From NCBI GenBank assembly GCA_004014935.1, contig CP025321.1, positions 2,852,001 through 2,916,000 of the forward strand: DNA of 64,000 nt. The letters are read 5' to 3'. The position numbers were made by a program, and so were the translations under genes. Shown one piece after another: positions 10,327 through 18,318 of the stretch; positions within the stretch are counted from its first letter, which is position 1, and each line of letters begins with the position of its first letter. The notes beneath the pieces were generated by a model that had not been told where the DNA came from, did no database searches, and worked only from the letters and a program-made list of their open reading frames with translations. Source of the stretch: Saccharomycopsis malanga (Eukaryota > Ascomycota > Saccharomycetes > Ascoideales > Saccharomycopsidaceae).

Positions 10327-10729
10327 TTAAATTACTCTAGATGGATAATATTTTTTATCCGAACGAATTTTTAGAATCCTGGCTTCTGATATTTAAAGCC
10401 TTTAATTTTGGCACTCTTTGTTTTGTTGGGTATTTCTTTGTATCATTAGTAGTAAACTCCTATATGTTTGTAGTCCTATGGTTTTATTGATAATATTCAT
10501 TTAGTTCCATTATTTATTCTGTTTACAACTTCTCTCGTTGTTTCATTTAATGGATTCTTATGGGCTTAACTTGTTAGTCGAAAGCCAATTCGTAGCCACT
10601 ACTTTATTATTTTCTTAAGCTTATGAGTCTATATTATGGTCTCGAACCTCAAATATCTTTTTGGGTATTGCTCCTGTTCTACGTACAAGTTAATACTCTA
10701 TTGCATCTTTATTTTGGGCTTTTTCAACA
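10321..10729 (+). mobile_element. Solo-LTR-like relic (copy B)
   Basis: This stretch begins TGTTGG and ends TTCAACA, the short inverted ends of Ty1/copia LTRs. It is flanked by ATGTA on the left and ATCTA on the right, a possible eroded 5-bp target duplication. Its centre aligns with copy A at 2.4-2.65 kb. There is no internal coding region, so it would be a solo LTR, old and much diverged. The left end coincides with an arm of a separate inverted repeat, so that boundary is uncertain. Confidence 0.4.
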
Positions 10730-11127
10730 ATCTATTACTTGTATAATTTATAAAGCAGCTAACGTATAGACTGACTTTTTTACATTCAAGTTGTACTATT
10801 CCTTTTTAAGTAGTTAGATCTCTTTGGAATAAAAACTTTCGCCAAAATTTGACTTTGTTTTCTATCCAAATGCCATAAATGATTACCAAAGATTAGCAAA
10901 TGCCATAAATAAGTCCAGAAATTAGCTAGTTGTAGAAACTACTAACAAGCCATCAATTTTCAACAACTACAATAGCACGGGGGTTTGATAATTATGATTA
11001 TTTGCTGAGAAATCACATTTTGTCAAATGGGGATACTCTTATAGATAATTTCTACAAATGGTTATCACAATGATCATCTTCAAAACAAATCATCATCAAT
11101 ATATTATGTATCAGCAGCTCTACATAT

Positions 11128-12270
11128 TTATTTTTTAGCCTTTTTAACAGGCTTCAACACTTTCGGACCTTTGCGTTTTTTGACTGCCGATGTCAAATCA
11201 TTAACCTTTTTAGGCTGCTGCTGCTGCCGAGCAGATGAACTGTCGTTCTTGGTGGCTTCCGACATGACTTCTCCTAAAAGACCTTTTACTATTTTGTCTT
11301 TTTCCTCCTGTAGCGGATCTTTACGGAGATCTTCCAAACGGTCCTCCAATTCGGCAATCACCTCTTGTTGCTCTGTCTTGTCCTTTACATCTGGGTTTCT
11401 CTTCACTGTTTCAATAGCATTCTCGACTGCTTTGGCAGCTCTACTTCTAGCATCTGGATCGTCTACAATGAATTCCAACGCAAGCGATAGTTTATAATAC
11501 GACTCACTGATCAATGAGGAGTATTCGTTATAGATATTTTTCCGGAGTTGTAATGATTTAGCAAGATCTTTGGACGCCTGAAGGTAATTTTCTGCCTCTA
11601 GCGACACCTCCCCTAAAATATCATATGTCTCGGATAATTTCTTTTGAAGCAACAATTTTGCATCAGTTGGTGTCTCGTCGTCCTTTAGCTTGTCAGAGTC
11701 TTTTGTCTCTGGTAATTCCTTACCAATTATATCTTCAAGTTGCTTTTCAAAAAGATTTCTAGTCAAATCTAATATATTCCATGCCAATTCGAAATCACTT
11801 TCCTCTTCTTCTTCTTCTTCTTCTTCTTTTTCAACCTTTTCTTTTCCATTCGCTTCCTTCTCTTCTTCCTCTTCTTCTTCCTCTTGTTCTTCCTCCTCCT
11901 CCTCGTCCTCCTCCTCGTCCTCCTCTTCTTCTTCTTCGGCTACTACACCTTCATCAAACTGAAAAGTTCGTGAATCAGTTTCATCAGTCTTTTTTTCATT
12001 AGTCTCCTTTTTTACAACTTTATTATCATCTTGAATACCACCACCTTTCTTGTTACCTCCAAGAACCTCTGAATTTGTTACCGCTAATTGAAACAATGCT
12101 TTGCCATACAAAAAGAGCAAATCTGCATTCTCTTCACCTTCTGATTCCTCACTAAATTCCACACAGGCATCCGCATAAAGTTCTACAGACTTTTCAAAGT
12201 TTTTTTCAGCATACGCTTTAGCTCCTTCGGAAAGAAGATTCTTTACGTTGTCGGATAATTTCAAGCCCAT
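11128..12270 (-). CDS. HIF1: NASP-family histone H3-H4 chaperone Hif1
   Basis: A 380-residue SHNi-TPR protein, close in size to the 385-residue S. cerevisiae Hif1, which works with the Hat1-Hat2 acetyltransferase on newly made H3-H4 in the nucleus. The first TPR (VKNLLSEGAKAYAEKNFEKSVELYADA) is followed by a second with LLFLYGKALFQLAV. The second is interrupted by a very acidic Glu/Asp tract at about residues 105-155, typical of NASP proteins, and resumes with FELAWNILDLTRNLFE. Later TPR helices (KLSETYDILGEVSLEAENYLQASKD) follow, then a coiled segment. The C-terminus is lysine-rich (VKKRKGPKVLKPVKKAKK), a likely nuclear signal. The acidic tract is coded by GAA/GAG runs that are visible as a CTT/CCT microsatellite on the plus strand. 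Confidence 0.88.
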   Translation of the reverse strand: MGLKLSDNVKNLLSEGAKAYAEKNFEKSVELYADACVEFSEESEGEENADLLFLYGKALFQLAVTNSEVLGGNKKGGGIQDDNKVVKKETNEKKTDETDSRTFQFDEGVVAEEEEEEDEEEDEEEEEEQEEEEEEEEKEANGKEKVEKEEEEEEEEESDFELAWNILDLTRNLFEKQLEDIIGKELPETKDSDKLKDDETPTDAKLLLQKKLSETYDILGEVSLEAENYLQASKDLAKSLQLRKNIYNEYSSLISESYYKLSLALEFIVDDPDARSRAAKAVENAIETVKRNPDVKDKTEQQEVIAELEDRLEDLRKDPLQEEKDKIVKGLLGEVMSEATKNDSSSARQQQQPKKVNDLTSAVKKRKGPKVLKPVKKAKK

Positions 12271-12340
12271 TTTATCACTGCTAAGGTATGGCCCCTGATT
12301 GCCTCATTGATGCCAATTTTCCAACATTTTCATCAGTCTT

Positions 12341-12352
12341 ACGCGTACGCGT
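12341..12352 (-). promoter_or_regulatory. Two tandem MluI cell-cycle boxes upstream of HIF1
   Basis: ACGCGTACGCGT is two abutting ACGCGT sites, 71 bp above the HIF1 start codon. ACGCGT is the MBF (Mbp1-Swi6) site that drives G1/S transcription in yeasts. HIF1 is the only gene whose promoter lies here, since LSP1 on the other side is also minus strand and presents its 3' end. S-phase control of a histone chaperone is biologically sensible, but it is inference. Confidence 0.7.
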
Positions 12353-12650
12353 ACTTTTCATAAGCACTAATAATATATTAGTAATATTTGCTTATATATT
12401 AGTAATATTACCCGTTTTTAAGAGCCAACTTGGCAGTTTGGATATTCTGTTTACAATTTCCGTATTTGGAACACACCATGCAGGCTGGTTGGGCGAAATT
12501 TCATCGTCTCCACAGCCTGATTATAAGATTATCATCAAAGGTGTATACAAGAGGCAGTCTGCTGGCAAAACCGCTGGGTGATTGGATTGGCTTGGACAGT
12601 GGCTGGCTGGCAAGGTTTATCTTTGCAGGTACGAGGAGGTGTGAAGGAAA

Positions 12651-12766
12651 AAGTTGAAGGAGTTTTTTATGATAATTTAAACGATAAATTAACAAAAGTC
12701 ATGAAAAGTTGAAGGAGTTTTTATGATAATTTAAAAGATAAGCTAGCAAAAGTCAGGAAAAGTTGA
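12651..12766. repeat. 55-bp tandem repeat, two full copies plus a stub
   Basis: Each unit begins AAGTTGAAGGAGTTTTT and continues ATGATAATTTAAA and GATAA, ending in AAAAGTCA.GAAA. Copies start at 12651 and 12706, with a partial third at about 12760. It is non-coding and sits between the HIF1 promoter and the LSP1 3' end. Confidence 0.75.
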
Positions 12767-13084
12767 GCTTTGAATCATTGCAAGTATGCAGAAGATAATT
12801 GTAGTTTAAAGGCTAACATAAATATATAATTATTGAGAATCAATACGAAGAGATTTGTATTGCTTCGTATTGAGTTTGGTTATCCAAAAAACTTGTAAAC
12901 TTTACAATCAAACGTAATAAATCGAAATTACAAAAATCTCTGGCATAAAGAGACACATATAATAATCGTAGACCAATTTAAAAAACTCGAAAAATACTAA
13001 AGTACTAGAAAGAAAACAAAAACAGTAAACACTAAATTACAAGCTGAGAAAGCAAAAAGGGGCTAACAAAAAAGCAGTGCTTTT

Positions 13085-14083
13085 CTAAGCAGCAAGCTTT
13101 TCGTTGGTGTGTTCTTCAGGATGTTCGTTTTGGTCAAAGTGCTTTTCGGTTTCTGTCAAACCGTCGAGTTCCTGGTCCATAGCTTCTCTTTGCTTCTGAT
13201 AGTCTTCATTTTCCAAAGCTTCCTCGTCACTAGTGTCGTAGACGTCTTCCTCGGTGTTTCTGATACTCAAGGTAGGCTTAACAGCAGCAGAATCCAAAGT
13301 CCAGTTTCTGAGAGCGTTTTCGGCATCAACAATGATTTGTTTTGAAGTTTCGTAGCCATCGTAGGCTGGTCTGGTTTCGCCTGGGGTGACTGGAGAGTCA
13401 TCCAACAACTCAAGAAGAGCTTTTCCATAACCAGCAATGAGAGCCATCTTCTCAGCATGTTCTCTGATGGAGTCAAATTGATAGTTGAATGCCAATTTCA
13501 ACTTTTCTCTGGTGATATTTGACAATTGGGCTTCAGCAACAAGAGATTCTGCCTCTGCACGGACCAATTCCTGTTCTAAAATCATAATCTTTGGTGATTC
13601 TGGGTCCTTGTACTTCAAATAAGCAATCTTGTCAGTAATTTTGGCCTTGCGGTCTCTCGAAGGCTGGACAGAAGCCTCAATGTTTCTGATGGACTTGACA
13701 GTCAATCTGTACTGATCATATCTGTCGATAAACAAGTCGTCCAACTCGCCCAATTCATATATCAAAACACCCAATTTGTCAGTAATGTCAGAGACATCGT
13801 CGTCGTTTTCCTCTCCCCAGACAGACAATTGCTTGGCAACTGCTCTTCTTTCATTGGCAGCCAATTCCAAAGCTCTCATGACATTCTTTTCCATCTTGAC
13901 ATATTGAGCCAATTTCTTCGCCAATTCAGGACCCAAAGAACCAGCTGTGCTCTTTCTCAATGATGAAGCAAGTCCACTCTTGCCAAAGTAATGCTTCTTG
14001 GTAGTGGATGGTGGTGGAGCAGGAGACTGCAATTGGGACGCAGTTGGTGCTCTGGAATTTCTCAAAGAATATGTTCTGTGCAT
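13085..14083 (-). CDS. LSP1: Eisosome core BAR protein (Lsp1/Pil1 family)
   Basis: A 332-residue eisosome scaffold protein that forms the membrane furrows (MCC/eisosomes) of the yeast plasma membrane. It begins MHRTYSLRNSRAPTASQL, the family signature, and contains the BAR-domain core: NDDDVSDITDKLGVLIYELGE, IEASVQPSRDRK, IAYLKYKDPESPKI, LEQELVRAEAESLVAEAQL, then IAGYGKALLELLDDSPVTPG. The C-terminal ~60 residues are acidic and unstructured. S. cerevisiae has two paralogues. LGELDD, SIRNIEASVQ and the DVY segment of the tail favour Lsp1, while the N-terminus favours Pil1, so the symbol is a choice between close paralogues. The strongly TTG/AAG-biased codon use suggests high expression. Confidence 0.92.
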   Translation of the reverse strand: MHRTYSLRNSRAPTASQLQSPAPPPSTTKKHYFGKSGLASSLRKSTAGSLGPELAKKLAQYVKMEKNVMRALELAANERRAVAKQLSVWGEENDDDVSDITDKLGVLIYELGELDDLFIDRYDQYRLTVKSIRNIEASVQPSRDRKAKITDKIAYLKYKDPESPKIMILEQELVRAEAESLVAEAQLSNITREKLKLAFNYQFDSIREHAEKMALIAGYGKALLELLDDSPVTPGETRPAYDGYETSKQIIVDAENALRNWTLDSAAVKPTLSIRNTEEDVYDTSDEEALENEDYQKQREAMDQELDGLTETEKHFDQNEHPEEHTNEKLAA

Positions 14084-15854
14084 TCTGATGTTTATTAATT
14101 ATCAATTGAAATGTTGGTGAAACCAGAAATAAAAAGATTGAAAAAAAGAAAAGCGGAAAGCCTGGAATATTTATATTTATAAATTACGTTAATCCAGCTT
14201 GCTATAATTGCCTTGTCAGTGAAAAAGACGGAAAACAGCGGGTGGAAGCATTGCTTGCAGCGGAGTGCAGTTAGCGATTATGGTGTGGATGTCATGTTAC
14301 GCAACCGCTGCAGGTTGGCAGCTTGGGTTATGCGGGTGACGTAACTTGATCATCATCTAACTTGTCTATTTCATTTCATGACTTTTACTTGATAAGCCAA
14401 AGGTGGTTCTGCTATGGATTATAATGTACAAAACGTGTTGAATCTCATATGTTTGATGCTATAGACTTACTATTACTCATTTAAAATATAACTGGCAAAC
14501 AAAAATGGAAAACCTTGCTTGAGAATTTGATTTTATTCTTTCCCTTTTATTGATCAACCAACATGAGCTCAATTTTCTTCACTTACTTTTTTCCCTGATC
14601 ATTTTTTATCTTACTATCAATTACATAGCTTGAAAATTAATGTTAAATTGCTCTTCAATGCCCATACCTGAGTATCACCGCCCAATCTTACCAGAAATAT
14701 GGGTCAGTTGTTTTACTCTTCTCCACACATAATAATTTTTTTAGTTCAATATCTTTCTTTTTCCAATATTCAAATGTTGACCTGTGACCCAAAATTCTGG
14801 AGACTTCTTTAAAAGTCAAAACCCATTTTGAAAACTAAATCTTTTTTTATCCCTAATACAGTCATTTTCAATACGTCATTTATAACAAACTTGTGCAATT
14901 GTCATTTCAAAAACTAAAACTAGTTGGTGTTTTCTTCGAATTTAACACAGCACACATCTTTTTACCAATTCTTAGGAAATGCATGTTGGTGACGTGCAGC
15001 GTCTATTGCCAGGCGCAGTTACATTAATACCACGTGATCATACGTAATGGTGCATGACAAGTTGGGTATGGCGACCAACTTGTGCTATTTATTATCTTTC
15101 TTGTCATTTTACATTATTTTGACAGTGACAATTAATCAGATCATTTTATTAAGTGTCATTCATTAGAGAGGTGATTTTTTAGCAAGAGATCATTGAATGC
15201 GATATTTAAATTAAATTCTTTCTGGCATAGTATGACAATTACTTTAAACATTTTTCAAGAAATTACGTATTTTTAGCAAACGTTCAAAAGTATTGGCAAC
15301 TGTTAATTAATGAATTGATCAACAATTAATTAACAATTATCAATCAAATATAAACATAACCCCAATCCTACTGGCACACCATTCTAATATTATATTTTTT
15401 ATTTTTTGTTTTAAAAATTTTTGATTTTCTTGCCGTCTTTTGCTATTGCTATTTTGCTATTGCTCCTTGCTAAATCATATCATTAGTGCCTACCATCCTA
15501 CTAATTTTTTCGGAGTTGGTTTGCTGCTCGAGTTTTTTTTCCCCTTCTCTACTTTTCATCATGGTGATTCTCATTCTTGTATAGACCATCAACCATCTAG
15601 GATCTTCCCCACCTAGTGAAATTGTATTTTTTCTTATCAGTTATCTCCGAACTGGTGAAAAAATTTCCAGATTTTTCCATTTCTTCGGTAAACTGCAACA
15701 CCAAACAGCAGAACAGTTATAGGCACCGGTTTGCTATTGGGATTGTCTTTTCTTTTTATTATATTATTGCCTTTTATAAGTGGTGCGATATCCCTAATAT
15801 TACAGTGACAATTATAGATCTGTCAAAAGAAGTGGAATCATATATCAAAAGCAA
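14084..15854. other. 1.8-kb divergent gap between LSP1 and SYM1
   Basis: No credible gene is visible. The gap is AT-rich with T-tracts typical of strong yeast promoters. It contains a CACGTG E-box at 15031-15036 and the recurring ATGCATGTTGG motif at 14979-14989. Short ATG-initiated frames just above SYM1 overlap it out of frame and look like uORFs or noise. Confidence 0.6.
15031..15036. promoter_or_regulatory. CACGTG E-box (Cbf1/Pho4 type)
   Basis: CACGTG is followed by ATCA, so on the other strand the site reads GATCACGTGG, close to the Cbf1 consensus RTCACRTG. It lies about 820 bp above SYM1 and 950 bp above LSP1. The target gene is unclear. Confidence 0.4.
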
Positions 15855-16535
15855 ATGTTTTTCACCAATCTTTTCAGACTGTACCAGAAATGCATTAAAA
15901 CACGTCCTATCCTCACCAATTGCATATCAACAGGAACGTTGTTTGCCGTGGGTGATGGACTTGCTCAGTATTTGTTTCCAAACCAAGCGATCCCTACTGA
16001 GGAAGATGTCCGCAAGTCATCATCCAAAGTGCCTCGTCCTTTGGCTCATCCTTCATCTCGCTATGATTATAAACGGACTTTGCGAGCCGCAATTTACGGA
16101 GGTATCATTTTTGCTCCTATAGGTCATAAATGGTATCAATTTATGGCCCGTTTGCAGATCCCAATAAAATCCGTCAAAAATATGTCTGTGCGAAGCCAAA
16201 AGATCATTAATACCATATATAGAGTTGGCTTTGATCAGCTTCTTTTTGCTCCTATAGCTGTGCCTATGTATTATTCTGTAATGTGTGTTATGGAAAACCG
16301 CAGTTTTGACGACTTGAAGCAACGTCTACGTGACAATTACAAGGTAACATTGCTTACCAACTGGATCATTTGGCCTGCTTTCCAGTCTCTAAACTTCAGT
16401 CTCATTCCTTTGGAATACAGACTTCTCAGTGTCAACATTGTCAGCATTTTCTGGAATTGTTTTCTCAGCTACAGAAACAGTCATGTTGTGGAAAGCAAAC
16501 AACTTCCTGTCTACAACCCTCCTGTCCCAGAATAA
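15855..16535 (+). CDS. SYM1: Mitochondrial inner-membrane Mpv17/PMP22 family protein (Sym1)
   Basis: A 226-residue Mpv17/PMP22 protein. Sym1 sits in the yeast mitochondrial inner membrane and is needed for metabolism on ethanol at high temperature. The N-terminus (LFRLYQKCIKTRPILTNCISTGTLFAVGDGLAQ) is the standard family opening. A ~20-residue hydrophilic insertion follows, then YDYKRTLRAAIYGGIIFAPIGHKWYQFM, and VGFDQLLFAPIAVPMYYSV. The C-terminal signature is present: NWIIWPAFQSLNFSLIPLEYRLLSVNIVSIFWNCFLSY (W-P-Q-N-F-P-R-N-W-YLS pattern). The ATG is at the conserved position. S. cerevisiae Sym1 is 197 residues; the difference lies mostly in the insertion and tail. Confidence 0.92.
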   Translation: MFFTNLFRLYQKCIKTRPILTNCISTGTLFAVGDGLAQYLFPNQAIPTEEDVRKSSSKVPRPLAHPSSRYDYKRTLRAAIYGGIIFAPIGHKWYQFMARLQIPIKSVKNMSVRSQKIINTIYRVGFDQLLFAPIAVPMYYSVMCVMENRSFDDLKQRLRDNYKVTLLTNWIIWPAFQSLNFSLIPLEYRLLSVNIVSIFWNCFLSYRNSHVVESKQLPVYNPPVPE

Positions 16536-16863
16536 CTGGAAAAAGGTTTTACAAAAGTACAATCATTCCTTAATAGAGCATGTTGAATGGTCGGCCATTC
16601 AATTTAATTTGAAATAATTGATTTTCAGTTTAATTTATTTTTACATACAAGACTGATTCAATGATATGTAAACATTTGTCACACTCTTTGTAAAGCTATT
16701 TAAGAAATAATGAAAAATATGTGGATGTGGTCAATGCATAAGAGGTAAATCTGCTTTAGAAGTTTGGAAAATAAAAAAAATGTCTACATTCTCAGTGTAA
16801 TGGCCATAAATTAATTCTCTAGTCAATCTATGTATGGAATATTGTAGAAATTAACTAAATTTT

Positions 16864-17520
16864 TCAATGCTCACCAAGTAGCCAGCTCATTTCCGAAGCC
16901 TTCTTTTCTCCTACCAAGTCTGCCAACTGTTTTTCGCTTTCCATAAACTGGTGGTCTGTATATTCAAATCCAGGCACCACGACCTCACTGATTAACAAGT
17001 AGTCGTCTTGGTCAGAGATAAAACTTGCTTTCCACACGTCTCCTGGAACAACCCATTGAGCAACTTCTCCTTTGGCGAAGTTGAATCCCACACGGAACGT
17101 TTTGATTTCACCTGACGGGTATACAAGTACATATTGGCCAGATCCACGCTGGAGAATGTGGATGATGCGTGACCGGTTCTTGTGGAGTTTGCCAAAAGGG
17201 CAATCTGGGGCCACAAGATAATAAATCAATGTAGAATAATTTCTTGTCACGCTTTTGTCGTCAACATTCGAGTCTGTTGTCTTGATTATAGCGCCAGTTT
17301 TGGCATGGCCCTCATTATAAGGATTCATCACATGGAATGGAGACCGGTCAGTTTCTTTAAAGTATCCTCCTTCCCTATGTTTTTCCAATTGTAATGTCTT
17401 GATCAATTCATTAGTCTCTGGGGAGTTGGCAGTAGATGTGACCAAATACTTTGGCTTTCTGATCTCAATGTCCAGACTGTCAATCAAGTCAATGGTAGGA
17501 GATTCAAAATGCCCGCCCAT
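16864..17520 (-). CDS. Cupin (DUF985) protein, YML079W-like
   Basis: A 218-residue cupin of the DUF985/Cupin_5 family; S. cerevisiae YML079W (201 residues) is the model and resembles plant seed storage cupins and sugar epimerases, with no proven reaction. The family start ELIKTLQLEKHREGGYFKETDR is present. It is followed by TLIYYLVAPDCPFGKLHKNRSRIIHILQRGSGQYVLVYPSGEIK and by VAQWVVPGDVWKASFI, the second cupin motif region. It closes with LISEVVVPGFEYTDHQF. I start it at the ATG at 17518-17520 because the frame upstream has no other ATG. It is divergent from MES1. Confidence 0.88.
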   Translation of the reverse strand: MGGHFESPTIDLIDSLDIEIRKPKYLVTSTANSPETNELIKTLQLEKHREGGYFKETDRSPFHVMNPYNEGHAKTGAIIKTTDSNVDDKSVTRNYSTLIYYLVAPDCPFGKLHKNRSRIIHILQRGSGQYVLVYPSGEIKTFRVGFNFAKGEVAQWVVPGDVWKASFISDQDDYLLISEVVVPGFEYTDHQFMESEKQLADLVGEKKASEMSWLLGEH

Positions 17521-18318
17521 TCTGTTGGTATCTATGATATATCTTAGCCTCAGCAACTACAATAACATCTCATCGCAATATATTGAAAAGTCTGAAAAAA
17601 TAGTGCGTACATGATGCCCTGCTTATGTAATATAGGCTTCTATAAGGTGATAATATTATATATTGTATATTATTACAAAATATAGTAGCGCTATAGAGTA
17701 ATATAGAATGCTTGAGAGACGCTACAAATACAGCGTTCTAGGGAAATACTAGTATAGAATGTTAGTCAAGTGTTTATTTGCAAGCGGAAAATAAGGGATG
17801 ACTAATTAAATATGAGGAAAGGGCAATAAAAATCAAAAAAATTAGCGATTTTTGTCAAAAACTCATGTCATTGATTTGAAAGCTTTCCGTTGAAAGTACA
17901 GTTTCTTGGTATAACTTTATAAATAATTCAAACAAGTTCACAATTTATTCAGTCAGAATCGGAAAAACATATAAAAACGCTACCGCCATTTTGAAAAAGC
18001 CATACAATCAACAGACTTCCTGTTTTGCCGCCACCACTTTGCCAAAACTTTTATAAAACAATAACCTGATTTGTCACCATCCAATTTTCATATCCTCAAA
18101 ACCTCCTTACAACAAATAGTCTCCCACAGTTTATACTGGCACACGCATCTTCCTGCATGCGCCCACTTGCTTCTACATCACATCACAGCTTCTGAAAAGA
18201 TGAAAAAAGCGGAAGAAAAATTATTTGAACGAAGAATCATATCTGAACATTTATTTGTCATACTTCAATCATTTGTTAGATTATAAAAGGAGGAGGTTAT
18301 CATAGATTACAAGCAAAA
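17521..18318. other. Divergent promoter region, YML079W-like gene and MES1
   Basis: An 800-bp AT-rich gap with no gene. A near-Gcn4 half-site (ATGACTAAT near 17798) and long A-tracts are present. Nothing else stands out. Confidence 0.55.

Larger units (their letters stand above)
10026..11127. other. Intergenic gap between TRS23 promoter and HIF1 3' end
   Basis: No gene seen. It contains an inverted repeat at 10296-10326, an LTR-like relic at about 10321-10729, and a short direct repeat (CAAATGCCATAAAT at 10867-10880 and 10897-10910). Confidence 0.6.
12271..13084. other. Intergenic gap, HIF1 promoter and LSP1 3' flank
   Basis: No gene seen. It contains a double MCB box at 12341-12352 and a 55-bp tandem repeat at 12651-12766. 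The right third is A-rich and is the LSP1 3' untranslated region. Confidence 0.6.

Noticed and set aside
15616-16122. 168-codon frame overlapping SYM1
   Set aside because: Out of frame with the conserved Mpv17 protein and without family features.
16864-17556. Upstream extension of the cupin frame to 17556
   Set aside because: The extension begins at TTG, not ATG; the first ATG at 17518-17520 fits the family length.
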